58,117 nt of DNA, from positions 1 to 58,117 of the forward strand of contig NZ_AYZD01000028.1 in NCBI RefSeq assembly GCF_001436755.1, in the 5' to 3' direction. The position numbers were made by a program, and so were the translations under genes. This document shows positions 36,155 through 44,676 of this stretch, one piece after another; position 1 is the stretch's first letter, and each line of letters starts with the position of its first letter. The DNA is from Liquorilactobacillus aquaticus DSM 21051. Lineage in GTDB: Bacteria > Bacillota > Bacilli > Lactobacillales > Lactobacillaceae. The notes under the pieces were generated by a model that saw nothing but the letters and a program-made list of their open reading frames with translations, had not been told where the DNA came from and ran no database searches.

Positions 36155-36841
36155 TTGCCGAATAAAGATATAAATTACCTAGTAAGTTTTCTGAAAAATA
36201 AACAAATTTCCACAATTACAAAAAGTTATCACACTTACCTAACCTTTCACGGCTTGAAAGCTGCGAGTGTTTTTATCCTGAAAGAAGGCATCATAAAAAC
36301 CTCTGTTATCTTGCAGGATGGTCGTGAATTTAACATTTCATATATCAACCAACCAGATGTGATCTCTCTGCTTCATGATGAAGCATTACAGTATGACGAA
36401 CAACCTTTCAACGTGAGAATTGAATCTAGCGAAGCAACGTTTTATCAAATAAATCGAGTTAAATTTTGGAAATATGTAAATTCAAATTTTCGCTTACAAA
36501 ACTATGTTAAACAATACTATCGTCACCGTTTGTCCGAAAGTTCATCGCGTTTACAGCGTTTAACAATGAATGGCAAACTGGGAGCTTTAGCTAGTTTCTT
36601 GCGTGATATGGCATTTAAATTTGGGCAACCATTGCCCGAAAGTTCGAAAATCATGATTGATTTTAATGTTACAAATGAAGATATCGCAGGTTTTTGCGGT
36701 ATTGCTAATCATACTAGCGTTAGCCGGATGATGCGCAAACTAAAAGAAGAAAAGGTTATCGAATTTGGAAATAGTTCCAAAAACAATCGCCGCATTATTA
36801 TCAGTAATGTTCAAAAATTAGATGATTATATAGCATATTAA
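36155..36841 (+). CDS. larR: LarR, Crp/Fnr-family regulator of the lar operon
   Basis: A 228-residue activator of the Crp/Fnr family with an N-terminal cyclic-nucleotide-type beta barrel (about 15-120) and a C-terminal winged helix (about 150-220). The recognition region is NEDIAGFCGIANHTSVSRMMRKLKEEKVI. It lacks Fnr-type iron-sulfur cysteines (only one Cys, in the HTH). It starts at TTG 36155 after GAGAGG. Divergent position from larA matches larR in L. plantarum, which senses the L/D-lactate balance. The assignment rests on context and family. Confidence 0.9.
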   Translation: MPNKDINYLVSFLKNKQISTITKSYHTYLTFHGLKAASVFILKEGIIKTSVILQDGREFNISYINQPDVISLLHDEALQYDEQPFNVRIESSEATFYQINRVKFWKYVNSNFRLQNYVKQYYRHRLSESSSRLQRLTMNGKLGALASFLRDMAFKFGQPLPESSKIMIDFNVTNEDIAGFCGIANHTSVSRMMRKLKEEKVIEFGNSSKNNRRIIISNVQKLDDYIAY

Positions 36842-36846
36842 AAAAA

Positions 36847-36893
36847 CTTTGAGACCTAACTATTTTCAACAATAGTTAGATCTCAAAGCTTTT
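36847..36893. terminator. bidirectional terminator between larR and the DUF4811 gene
   Basis: The 18-bp arms 36847-36864 and 36871-36888 (CTTTGAGACCTAACTATT and complement, one mismatch) lie between convergent genes, and T/A tracts flank both sides. Confidence 0.9.
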
Positions 36894-36923
36894 TATTATC
36901 TATTTATTTTGCAACATACTAAA

Positions 36924-37652
36924 CTATTTTATTTTAGAAACTGTTTCCTTGAGCAATTTTGCTTGATATTCTGCTGCAAGTTGTTGAGTCAATTTTTTTT
37001 GTCTATTCTTATCAGTCATCAGGCTCGGATCTTGCACAATTGCAGCCTTTATTTTACTTTCAACATAGGCTGCTGCCTCTTCCTTAGCCTTAGCTTGAAA
37101 ACTGCTGCTAGACATTTTTTTCTTCAATTCTTTAGCTTGTTGCGTTGACAGTACAAACCAATTCTTCGGAATATAAAAACGATTCGTCCTTTTTATCAAC
37201 TTATTATTATTGTTGGCAATGCCAAACCAGAACTTATATGCATTAGATTTATATTGCCAACGGACCTTTGTTGTCTTTAAAGTTGCTTCACTGCCCTTAG
37301 TAAGTGTGATTTTATTTGAAGTATACTCATTAGCCTTAGTGTGGCTAACCTTTTTAGCATTTTCATGTCTTGTAAAAATGTAAACATTCTCTTTGCCCGC
37401 AGTTCCAATGGGTTGAAAAAGGATCATATTCATTTTACCAGTAGTATCTGCTGAATAAATTTTTTGTATAGTTGTTTCTGTTACTTTATGCATTCCAAAG
37501 TGATCGTAGTAATTGCCAACAATGCCCCCAATTGATCCGACTAATATAACTCCTGAAATAAATGTACATAGCAGTCTGGGGAGTACTTTTTCAATATAAA
37601 TAAAGCTTGTGAAGATAGCGATCGCACCAAAGATTAATGCAAAAATAATCAT
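36924..37652 (-). CDS. DUF4811 membrane protein next to an MFS pump
   Basis: A 242-residue protein of the DUF4811 type. Two N-terminal hydrophobic helices (ALIFGAIAIFTSFIY and FISGVILVGSIGGIVGNY) are followed by a soluble domain with a charged C-terminal tail rich in Lys and Gln (about 175-242). Its function is unknown. It overlaps the last base of the MFS gene, so they form an operon. This MFS-DUF4811 pair under a MerR regulator recurs in lactobacilli, which suggests that it assists or senses the pump. Confidence 0.8.
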   Translation of the reverse strand: MIIFALIFGAIAIFTSFIYIEKVLPRLLCTFISGVILVGSIGGIVGNYYDHFGMHKVTETTIQKIYSADTTGKMNMILFQPIGTAGKENVYIFTRHENAKKVSHTKANEYTSNKITLTKGSEATLKTTKVRWQYKSNAYKFWFGIANNNNKLIKRTNRFYIPKNWFVLSTQQAKELKKKMSSSSFQAKAKEEAAAYVESKIKAAIVQDPSLMTDKNRQKKLTQQLAAEYQAKLLKETVSKIK

Positions 37653-39133
37653 TAGGCTTCCCCCCTTTTATTCTTTAAAATTTCTTTCTTCGTTCTTTTT
37701 TTATCACTTAAAAAGAATGCCAGTCCAAAACCAACAATACTGAAACCAACTGCAATCCAAAATGCCGCATGATATCCCGTCATCGTTGCATTGATTGCCT
37801 TTACTTTGTATTCTAAGGGTGCAGAATGCAACAAATGTTTTCCAGGCATTTGCCCCTTCGTCGTATTTGATAAAACCGAGACCAGAATCGCCGTTCCAAT
37901 TGAACTTGCCACTTGACGAACCGTATTATTAACAGCCGTTCCATGAGATATAAGTTCAATAGGCAAAGCGTTCATTCCTGCTGTAGTTGCGGGCATCATT
38001 ACCATTGATATTCCAAACATTCTCAGTGCATATAACAAAACAATATACAATGTTGGTGTTTGCTTAGTAATCAAAACAAACGGTATTGTTCCGATTGTTA
38101 AAAGGAACAGGCCCAAAATTGCTAGCCTACGCGCGCCAAGACGATCGAAAGTTTTCCCTGTAATAGGACTCATAACCGCCATCATAAGTGCACCTGGCAA
38201 AAGCAGCAGGCCTGAATGAAAAGCACTCATTCCATGAATCATCTGCAAATACATCGGAATTATCATTTCAACTCCAACCATTGCAACCATCACCACTGAG
38301 CTTAACACTGTGGCAATCGTAAACTCAGCTGATGAAAAAACACGTAACTCAAGAAATGGTTTTTCAATCTTTAACTGGCGCCAGACAAATAACACAATAA
38401 ATACTGCACCAATTGCTAACGCTGAAAGCACAATGGCAGAAGTCCACCCATTATCTCCAACAGATGAGAAACCATATAAAAGAGAGCCAAAACCAACTGT
38501 TGAAAGTGTCAGTGATACCCAATCTAAACTAGACTTGCTTGTCTTAAGCACGGGCTTCATGTAGAAGAACGACATTATGATTACAATGGCAACAATTGGG
38601 ATAATCATCCCAAACAAATCACGCCAATGCCATGTATCAATTACAAAACCAGAAAGGGTCGGCCCGATAGCCGGTGCTACACCAATAACGACTCCGGCCA
38701 TACCCATTGCGACCCCACGTTTATTTGCTGGGAAAACAGAGAGCATAATATTTTGCAGAAGAGGCATTGATATTCCGACACCGACGGCCTGGATCAGCCG
38801 TCCTGCAAGCAAAAAGCCAAATGTTGGAGCTGTCCATGCAGTTATCGTCCCAATTTCAAAAATACTCATTGCTACAATATATAACCACTTCGTATTAAAA
38901 CGTGTCGACAGCCAGGCTGAAACAGGTATCATAACTCCATTGACCATCAAAAAACCAGTCGTCAGCCATTGAACTGTAGATGTTGAAACATCGAAAGCCT
39001 TCATTAAGGTCGGTAAAGCTGTTGCTAAAATGGTTTGATTCAAAACCGTACAAAAAGTACCGATTAGCAAAATAGCCACTAACAAAAAAAGATTGTACTC
39101 TTTATTTTTATTTTCTTTTACATCAGACAAATT
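37652..39133 (-). CDS. DHA2-family (14-helix) MFS drug efflux transporter, LmrB-like
   Basis: A proton-driven exporter of about 493 residues with 14 hydrophobic segments. DHA2 motifs are seen: NQTILATALPTLMKAF near the N terminus, GRLIQAVGVGISMPLLQNI in helix 4, GVAPAIGPTLSGFVID in helix 5 (motif C). TTG 39133 is the likely start, because AGAAGG lies 7-8 nt upstream. A GTG at 39160 sits only about 15-20 nt from the predicted transcription start. The operon with DUF4811 is divergent from a MerR gene, and the promoter has a MerR-style dyad, so drug induction is likely. The substrate is unknown. Confidence 0.92.
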   Translation of the reverse strand, partial: NLSDVKENKNKEYNLFLLVAILLIGTFCTVLNQTILATALPTLMKAFDVSTSTVQWLTTGFLMVNGVMIPVSAWLSTRFNTKWLYIVAMSIFEIGTITAWTAPTFGFLLAGRLIQAVGVGISMPLLQNIMLSVFPANKRGVAMGMAGVVIGVAPAIGPTLSGFVIDTWHWRDLFGMIIPIVAIVIIMSFFYMKPVLKTSKSSLDWVSLTLSTVGFGSLLYGFSSVGDNGWTSAIVLSALAIGAVFIVLFVWRQLKIEKPFLELRVFSSAEFTIATVLSSVVMVAMVGVEMIIPMYLQMIHGMSAFHSGLLLLPGALMMAVMSPITGKTFDRLGARRLAILGLFLLTIGTIPFVLITKQTPTLYIVLLYALRMFGISMVMMPATTAGMNALPIELISHGTAVNNTVRQVASSIGTAILVSVLSNTTKGQMPGKHLLHSAPLEYKVKAINATMTGYHAAFWIAVGFSIVGFGLAFFLSDKKRTKKEILKNKRGEA

Positions 39134-39180
39134 TATTCCTTCTTTCGTTACTATACTCACTTATCAAAAGTGCACTTTGA

Positions 39181-39243
39181 ATTATAACTTTTTATAACAC
39201 TTATGTAAAGTTAGTTTACAATGTTATTATTTTTATTTATAAT
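39181..39243. promoter_or_regulatory. mirrored divergent promoters with MerR-type dyad
   Basis: Minus strand (MFS): -35 TTTACA (39209-39204), 17 bp, -10 TATAAT (39186-39181). Plus strand (MerR gene): -35 TTTACA (39215-39220), 17 bp, -10 TATAAT (39238-39243). The two -35 boxes are 5 bp apart. The inverted repeat TAACTTT/AAAGTTA (39185-39191 and 39207-39213) spans the MFS spacer from -10 to -35, where MerR-type activators bind. A direct repeat AATGTTATTA at 39220 and 39241 lies over the MerR-gene promoter. Confidence 0.75.
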
Positions 39244-39275
39244 GTTATTAAAGATATTTAGCAAAGGAGGCTATT

Positions 39276-39725
39276 ATGGATAAACAGATAAAGCCGACAG
39301 AGGTAATTGATTTTCATGATTTCGTAAAAACAATACTAGAAGACAGTAAATTCTATTTGGGCATTCCGGAACTTGCATCTATCACGGATGTCCCTCAAAA
39401 TAAATTACGCTACTGGAACCAGAAGGGATATATTCAAGCTTGTGGAGAACGCAAAAAAAATCAATTTAGGTTTGATGCCGTTTTTCAAATATACACTATA
39501 AATTTTTTTCAAAATGAAGGGTTTACCCTGTCAGTTGCAGCAAAAAAAGCAACTTACTATTCACAAACTTTTAAAGAAATTAAAAAAGGGCTACATTCAC
39601 GCTTAAAGCAAATTAAAAAGACCCCCGAAAGTACTATTATCGATCTAGGCCTTTTTGATCCTGACCCAAGTAAAAACCTAAGCCTCCGGATAGAAGGAAA
39701 ACAGGTACACTTTGAGTTGAACTAG
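39276..39725 (+). CDS. MerR-family regulator of the MFS operon
   Basis: A 149-residue protein with a MerR-type winged helix (about 30-100). YLGIPELASITDVPQNKLRYWNQKGYI is the recognition helix and wing, followed by a helix rich in aromatic residues. It is shorter than effector-binding MerR proteins and lacks their Cys ligands, so the inducer is not obvious. AAGGAGG precedes the ATG. Divergent position and shared operator region mark it as the regulator of the MFS/DUF4811 operon. Confidence 0.88.
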   Translation: MDKQIKPTEVIDFHDFVKTILEDSKFYLGIPELASITDVPQNKLRYWNQKGYIQACGERKKNQFRFDAVFQIYTINFFQNEGFTLSVAAKKATYYSQTFKEIKKGLHSRLKQIKKTPESTIIDLGLFDPDPSKNLSLRIEGKQVHFELN

Positions 39726-39821
39726 TACAGAGTTTTTTATTAAAATACATTTAGTCAGACTGATAAAATAGGAAAATAAATTTTTAGAAAATATCATTTA
39801 GCGACTTGATTGACCCTAAAA

Positions 39822-40007
39822 CAGAGCATTTTCCCTAAGTCGATAAAAATTGAGTACTAGTATGAAATTATGAATATAACATGTTTTTTTGCTATGAGTA
39901 ATTAATTCGAGGTTAGACGAAGAATTTTACTTTATGGAACGTGTTTATGTGTAATCAATAGAGAAATTGGATCAAAAGTTAATTTTTGATCCAATTTCTC
40001 TATTGAT
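39822..40007 (+). repeat. dispersed repeat, copy B
   Basis: Plus-strand member of the four-copy family. Its landmarks are AAGTCGATAAAA, AACATGTTTTTTTG, GAGTAATTAA and a terminal hairpin. The hairpin arms 39954-39977 and 39984-40007 are perfectly complementary over 24 bp. Copy C runs in from the other side and shares this hairpin. No intact frame remains in this copy. It lies about 100 bp after the MerR gene and could terminate it. Confidence 0.7.
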
Positions 40008-40141
40008 CTAAAATTATATGAATCAACTTGTTCCACTGTCCAAGTTTTCCCGTTTACCTCTAAGTTACTCACAACCAATTCAAAAATATATGTGCGATTT
40101 CTAGGTGACACTCTCAACTTTCGACGATTGGCAAATCTCTC
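39954..40141 (-). repeat. dispersed repeat, copy C (with leftover reading frame)
   Basis: Minus-strand member, sharing the hairpin at 39954-40007 with copy B, so B and C face each other as a ~320-bp inverted pair. Unlike the others it keeps an open frame of about 70 codons that includes RRKLRVSPRNRTYIFELVVS, followed by NLEVNGKTWTVEQVDSYN. Copy A shows the related FFVVSDLKLGKKFDLW. Matching amino-acid changes suggest descent from a coding 3' end. The family is unknown to me. Confidence 0.65.
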
Positions 40142-40168
40142 AAAAAACTTTTTACAATGTAAATCCGT

Positions 40169-40575
40169 TTATATAAAATTAGTTTTTTGGATTTTTCTCT
40201 CCTCTGACCATAACGCAATCGGTGAGCAGAGCAGCACAAAAGTTGCTGCAAAGATGTATGTCTCACTAAATGTATGTGTTATTTTAGCATTTTTTGTATG
40301 TTGGATATACTGGAATGCTGTTTTTAATTCTTCGCTTTGAGCAAAGAGTCCAGTAGTCTGCGTTATTTTAGACTGTCCAACGACTATCTCAAGCATAGCT
40401 TTTTCCATCTACTGAGATTCCATTGATGACATCTCTGTATTATTTTTAACAACAGTCATAAAACTGCTTAGAGCTTCCTGACTTAGCACTGCATTTTTTT
40501 TTGCGATTTTCTGAGATGCTTCACTAAGATTCCTATTCCCATCATACATATCTTTCAAATATTTATTTTCAGCAA
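40169..40575 (-). pseudogene. C-terminal fragment of a membrane exporter (possibly DHA2-type MFS)
   Basis: The minus strand encodes a continuous sequence broken by an in-frame TAG at 40411-40409. The first part has NRNLSEASQKIAKKNAVLSQ and SSFMTVVKNNTEM. The second part has MEKAMLEIVVGQSKITQTTG and ends with one membrane helix (FSETYIFAATFVLLCSPIAL). A long helical loop before a last helix resembles the C terminus of 14-helix drug exporters. That identification is tentative. The N-terminal part is missing, cut near 40575 where the TetR remnant begins on the other strand. Confidence 0.5.
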
Positions 40576-40983
40576 TTGCTGCCGAAGCCCAACTAGCCAG
40601 ACGTACTTTTTACCGTTCTTTTAAAAGTAAGGATAATCTAGTTGACTATTATTGCCATAATACAATCAACCGTTATCTGAAATAATTAGAAAAAATTGAA
40701 ATATCAAACACTTCTTTTGAAACTATCTTAAAAACTTTTTTAATTTTTGGTGGCCTGAAAAAGAAAACCTGCGTTTGCTGATAAAAAGCAATTTATGCAA
40801 TCGTTTATTGATTATGTGGACACCCCAATCAGCAAAAATTTATACCATGTTTCAAGTTTCTTGGCATATACAAGGCACCCAAACTGAAATAAACTATATT
40901 ATGACCTTTTCAACTGGTGGTTTTTGGAATGTTTTATTAAAGAAAATCCTAAACAGCCAGAAGAGGTTACACAAACCTTGTGA
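40570..40983 (+). pseudogene. decayed TetR-family regulator
   Basis: Plus-strand remnants of a TetR protein. The end of the helix-turn-helix reads AIAAEAQLARRTFYRSFKSK and is followed by DNLVDYY. An in-frame TAA (40683-40685) interrupts it. After a frame shift near 40745 comes FWWPEKENLRLLIKSNL and then WHIQGTQTEINYIMTFSTGG with FWNVLL. After another shift near 40950 the ending KENPKQPEEVTQTL follows. The N-terminal ~25 residues are lost. With the exporter fragment it looks like a divergent regulator/pump pair whose shared promoter and both N termini were deleted. Confidence 0.75.
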
Positions 40984-41118
40984 AGACTCTAAGCAAACTT
41001 TCACGAATTTAATTAACATCGTAACTAGGGGTTGCAGTAAAAATTAGTAAATTTCCCGCAATCTCAGTAATTCCAAATAGCGTTCATTGCTCGCGCTAAA
41101 AAGCTTCACGCTTAAAAT

Positions 41119-41148
41119 GGCTGGATCAAAATATCTTTTAACCCAGCC
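41119..41148 (-). terminator. terminator of the amidase gene
   Basis: GGCTGG and CCAGCC arms with A/T pairing inside, followed by a short U-rich stretch on the minus strand, about 60 bp past the amidase stop. Confidence 0.6.
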
Positions 41149-41166
41149 TTTAATATATTATTTCCA

Positions 41167-41203
41167 ATTTAGTATGGGATATTCCATACTAAATATTTTT
41201 TTT
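41167..41203 (+). terminator. plus-strand terminator facing the amidase
   Basis: The perfect 11-bp arms 41167-41177 and 41184-41194 (ATTTAGTATGG/CCATACTAAAT) are followed by a T-run on the plus strand. It would have served the decayed TetR gene. Confidence 0.7.
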
Positions 41204-41208
41204 AGCAT

Positions 41209-42669
41209 TCATTCGTCTAACATTTTAAACATATGGTTTCTTTCAAATAACCGTCCCAACTGCATTAAAGTAGCTTCATCCCCTTTACGGCCAATAAATT
41301 GAACTCCCAACGGCAGTCCTTTTTTAGACACAAAGGTCGGTAAGCTGATCGCAGGCTGTCCAGTCATATTTGCTTGTTGAGTAAATGGTGTCAACTTTAA
41401 ACTTCTTTCGAAAAACTCAGAGATCAAGTTTAGCCGTTCGTCTTTATTTAATTCTGTCACGTGCCGCATTTTTTTTAAACTTTTCACTGTAATTAACTCT
41501 GCATTGATTTTGGGTGCTATATAAGCCGTTGTCGGTGTCAAATATGCATCATAACTCTCATACAATCGATCCATTACAGCGCTGGCCTCATCCCATAAAC
41601 TTAATGTCTTACTATAATCTTTTGCACTCAACAGCAATCCCGCTTGGTAAATAGCCCACGTTGTAAGCTCCATATCTGCAGATGTTACTTTACGTCCTAT
41701 TTTCTGCTCAATTTTTTGAAACATGCTTGCCGTTTCTCCAGCATTGACAATGTAGTAACTTTGCATCAATTCAGGACCGTTTAAGGGATTTTCGATTTCA
41801 TTGGTTTGAATTCCCAGACTATTCAAAAAAGTGACTACTTCTAAAACAGCTGCTTTAGCCTCCTGGCTTACAGTTGAGCCAACAGGTGATTCAATACTGT
41901 ACGCCACTCTTAGTTTTCGTTTAAAGGGTTGCTCAATTCGTGCCAAAAATCCAGGCTTGAATAATGGAGTTTGAAAGGGTGCTGCTGGTTGAACAATCTG
42001 CAAAGCATCTAATAAAGCAGCTGTATCTCGTATTGACTTAGTTAATGCAAAGTTGATTGCTGCACCTTGCCACCCACGCCAAGATGTCGGCCCAACCGGA
42101 ACGCGTCCCCGAGTGGGTTTCAAACCAATCAATCCCGAGAAAGAAGCAGGTATTCTTATTGAACCTCCACCATCATTTCCCGCAGCTATTGGAACAATTC
42201 CGGCAGCTACTGCGCTAGCTGATCCACCCGATGATCCACCAGGCGAATATTGCAAATTCCATGGATTATGTGCTGCTCCATATAAAGTGGGATCAGTAAT
42301 GTTTTTAAAGCCAAACTCTGGGACATTGGTCTGACCAATAACAATAAAACCAGCTTTTTGAAGACGATTAACAAAGTTATCTGTTTCTTGTGCATAATTA
42401 TTTTTCAACAGACGTGCTCCATTAGTATCCGGCTCCCCTGCAAGATTTTGCCCGAGTCCCTTTAATAACAATGGAATACCTGCAAAGGGCTGTCCTTTAT
42501 CAACAAATTTTTCTGCTTCTCGTAGTGCACGCTCATCACGTCTTTGAATTACAGCGTTCAATTTACCATTTAGCTGATCTATTTTTTGATAACTTTCCTT
42601 GATAAGTTCTAATCGGTCGATTTTACCATCCCGGAGCGCTTCAGACATCCCTAGTGCATCCATGACCAT
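41209..42669 (-). CDS. amidase (amidase-signature family)
   Basis: A 486-residue hydrolase of the amidase-signature family (Ser-cisSer-Lys triad). The catalytic Lys is in PLLLKGLGQN near residue 70. The Gly/Ser-rich signature holds both serines: SPGGSSGGSASAVAAGIVP followed by DGGGSIRIPAS. The C-terminal GQPAISLP and PLGVQFIGRKGDE are also typical. There are no gatB/gatC neighbours, so it is not the tRNA amidotransferase subunit. The amide substrate is unknown. GGGAATG-type purine sequence precedes the ATG, and a cre-like site lies just upstream. It is monocistronic. Confidence 0.92.
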   Translation of the reverse strand: MVMDALGMSEALRDGKIDRLELIKESYQKIDQLNGKLNAVIQRRDERALREAEKFVDKGQPFAGIPLLLKGLGQNLAGEPDTNGARLLKNNYAQETDNFVNRLQKAGFIVIGQTNVPEFGFKNITDPTLYGAAHNPWNLQYSPGGSSGGSASAVAAGIVPIAAGNDGGGSIRIPASFSGLIGLKPTRGRVPVGPTSWRGWQGAAINFALTKSIRDTAALLDALQIVQPAAPFQTPLFKPGFLARIEQPFKRKLRVAYSIESPVGSTVSQEAKAAVLEVVTFLNSLGIQTNEIENPLNGPELMQSYYIVNAGETASMFQKIEQKIGRKVTSADMELTTWAIYQAGLLLSAKDYSKTLSLWDEASAVMDRLYESYDAYLTPTTAYIAPKINAELITVKSLKKMRHVTELNKDERLNLISEFFERSLKLTPFTQQANMTGQPAISLPTFVSKKGLPLGVQFIGRKGDEATLMQLGRLFERNHMFKMLDE

Positions 42670-42694
42670 CTTACATCATTCCCTTCGTTTTCAA

Positions 42695-42708
42695 CGGAAA
42701 CGTTTTCT
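42695..42708 (-). promoter_or_regulatory. weak cre-like site before the amidase
   Basis: Minus strand AGAAAACGTTTCCG shares the AAACGTTTC core with CcpA sites but mismatches the consensus ends. It lies 26-39 bp upstream of the start codon. Confidence 0.3.
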
Positions 42709-42770
42709 AAATACTAATTCAATTTTAAACTGAATACAGAACATTATGCAAGCTTGAAAAATTAGTTAGA

Positions 42771-42813
42771 AAAAAGGAATCAAGAAATTTATTTCCCTTA
42801 ATTCCGTCTTTTT
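42771..42813 (-). terminator. terminator of the queuosine operon
   Basis: On the minus strand AAAAAGACGGAATTAAG pairs with CTTGATTCCTTTTT, and the stem runs into U residues, about 75 bp past the queT stop. Confidence 0.75.
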
Positions 42814-42886
42814 AAACATTATTCGTTTAACTTCGAAAACTCATTTTCACCAATGTCTTTAATTGTAAAATTTCTTTAAATTGTCA

Positions 42887-43387
42887 TTATTGCTCAATTA
42901 AACGTTTTAAGCTGATCTTAGTATTAATAATACCGAACAGCACATAACCGATAATTTGTGAAACTGCTTGTCCGGCTATCAGATAAACGTAAGTAATCAG
43001 AAATGGTGCTTTTGAAACATAAACCAATTCTAGAGCAACAAAAATCATTCCAAAGGACACACATAGTCCCACAACCAGAGAACGAACAGCTAGTTTCTTG
43101 ACTTTCCTATTGATCAAAATAGCGAGAGCCAGTCCGAGGCCCGTGACACCCCATCCAACCAAAATATCTAGCAGTCCAAGAGGACTAAACAAAAGATTGG
43201 CAATCGTTACACCTAAAACCATTCCCCAAAAATACTTTTTATCGTACGCAACCAGTTGGTAGAGAGCAGTTGCAATTCTAATTTGAATAGCCCCAAAAGA
43301 AAAACTGGCAAAAAGCATTGTTAGCAAAACATAAATAGCTGCTAAAACCGCATTAATTGTTAGTAATTTAATATTCTTATTTTCCAT
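42887..43387 (-). CDS. queT: QueT-type queuosine-precursor transporter (ECF S component)
   Basis: A 166-residue hydrophobic protein with five or six membrane segments and no ATPase domain, as expected of an ECF-transporter substrate-binding subunit that works with a shared EcfAA'T module (not in this window). FASFSFGAIQIRIATALYQL and DILVGWGVTGLGLALA are typical of the QueT family. The ATG at 43387 is preferred (AAGGAAA 9-10 nt upstream). A start at 43435 would overlap queC. Being behind queF and queC, and a preQ1-type riboswitch, supports preQ0/preQ1 uptake. Confidence 0.9.
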   Translation of the reverse strand: MENKNIKLLTINAVLAAIYVLLTMLFASFSFGAIQIRIATALYQLVAYDKKYFWGMVLGVTIANLLFSPLGLLDILVGWGVTGLGLALAILINRKVKKLAVRSLVVGLCVSFGMIFVALELVYVSKAPFLITYVYLIAGQAVSQIIGYVLFGIINTKISLKRLIEQ

Positions 43388-43422
43388 TTTATTGAATTTC
43401 CTTTTCGTATTTTGAATAAGTT

Positions 43423-44127
43423 CTAAGCATTCCAATCAGGAGTTTGTTCATATTTAATTGGGTCTTTCAAACCGTTTTGTTTAAAAGCACTAATCCTATC
43501 TCGACAAGTTCCACATTTTCCACAAGCATACTCACGGCCCTCATAGCATGAACGAGTCAACTCAAACGGTACTCCAAGCTGGTGACCAAGGCTAACAACG
43601 CCGGCTTTAGTCAGCTCTATCAAGGGCGCAGTCATTGTTACCTTTCCATCTGTTCCAGCAACAATTGCAGCACGCATCGACTCATAAAAAGCTGGTGAAC
43701 AATCTGGATAAGCATTCCCTGCCGCATCATCAGCGTGAGCTCCATATGCAACCTCATCCAGATGACTGCTATATGCAAGTGCAGCAGCTTGTGAGAGCAT
43801 TAGACCATTTCGAAAGGGAACATAAGTATCAACAATTTTGGCACCTTTTTCTCGCATAATCTCAGAATAACTTTTTTCTTCAATAGCTCCATTGCCCTTA
43901 AGCAATGTAGAATCTGAGCCGGTAAATATTTTACGATCAACAGCCGCTTCCAACAATTTGACACCAAAAAAGCGTGCGACTTGACGTGCATTGATAATCT
44001 CTAAGTCATGTTTTTGACCATATGTAAAAGCCAACGTAATAACGTGCTCAACTCCATATTTTTTGATAGCAAGTGCTAGGCACGTGGCAGAGTCCATTCC
44101 ACCAGATAATAAAACTACTTGTCCCAT
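43423..44127 (-). CDS. queC: QueC, 7-cyano-7-deazaguanine synthase
   Basis: A 234-residue ATP-dependent enzyme that converts 7-carboxy-7-deazaguanine to preQ0. The PP-loop is LLSGGMDSATCLALA at the N terminus, and the zinc cysteines are in CYEGREYACGKCGTCRDR near the C terminus. The start at 44127 is chosen because the known N terminus begins right before the PP-loop and GGGGGG lies upstream. The frame is open to 44163 inside queF. It is the middle gene of queF-queC-queT. queD and queE, needed to make its substrate, are not nearby. Confidence 0.94.
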   Translation of the reverse strand: MGQVVLLSGGMDSATCLALAIKKYGVEHVITLAFTYGQKHDLEIINARQVARFFGVKLLEAAVDRKIFTGSDSTLLKGNGAIEEKSYSEIMREKGAKIVDTYVPFRNGLMLSQAAALAYSSHLDEVAYGAHADDAAGNAYPDCSPAFYESMRAAIVAGTDGKVTMTAPLIELTKAGVVSLGHQLGVPFELTRSCYEGREYACGKCGTCRDRISAFKQNGLKDPIKYEQTPDWNA

Positions 44128-44143
44128 AATAAAAACGCCCCCC

Positions 44144-44668
44144 CTAGCGAATTGCGCGCCCATAATTTTGAATGTTACCTAAAAAATTTAGCTTTCGCTG
44201 AAATGCTAAGTTGCGTAATTCTTCAGTCTCAAAGTCTGGGTTAACACGGTTTACAAAAGGATAGATTGAAATCCCCCCACGAGGCGTAAATAGTCCCAAA
44301 ACTTCAATGTATTTTGGATTCATCAGTTTATATAAGTCATCGAGAATAATATTCATGCAGTCTTCATGAAAATCTCCGTGATTTCTGAAACTAAAAAGAT
44401 ATAATTTAAGACTTTTACTTTCAACCATTTTTTCTGTAGGAATATATGAAATAAAGACGTTAGCAAAATCTGGCTGCCCCGTTTTAGGACACAAACTTGT
44501 AAATTCGTAACCATCAAAGGTCACCAAATAATCATTTTGGGGATGTTTGTTGACAAATGTTTCGAGGACTGACGGATCGTAATCACTGGAATAATGTGTT
44601 TCATTACTACCTAATTCCGTTACGCCCGCAAGCTCATTTGAAGTGCGTGAATGATGTATGTTTTTCAT
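44144..44668 (-). CDS. queF: QueF, NADPH-dependent preQ0 reductase (type I)
   Basis: A 174-residue enzyme of the T-fold superfamily that reduces the nitrile preQ0 to preQ1. The catalytic Cys60 lies in [13 protein letters not shown] together with Asp67, and the [15 protein letters not shown] motif binds NADPH. Its short length fits the unimodular Bacillus YkvM type. It is the first gene of the operon. The start has GGAG that is also part of the predicted preQ1 pseudoknot, so translation should fall when preQ1 is abundant. Confidence 0.96.
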   Translation of the reverse strand: MKNIHHSRTSNELAGVTELGSNETHYSSDYDPSVLETFVNKHPQNDYLVTFDGYEFTSLCPKTGQPDFANVFISYIPTEKMVESKSLKLYLFSFRNHGDFHEDCMNIILDDLYKLMNPKYIEVLGLFTPRGGISIYPFVNRVNPDFETEELRNLAFQRKLNFLGNIQNYGRAIR

Positions 44669-44676
44669 GTGTAGAT

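Noticed and set aside
39932-40117. A 61-codon minus-strand frame as an independent gene
   Set aside because: It lies inside repeat copy C and runs through the shared terminator hairpin, has no ribosome binding site, and other copies of the repeat are not open.
40169-40408. A 79-residue membrane protein as an intact small gene
   Set aside because: The coding character continues upstream of its ATG through a TAG stop, which marks it as the tail of a broken gene.
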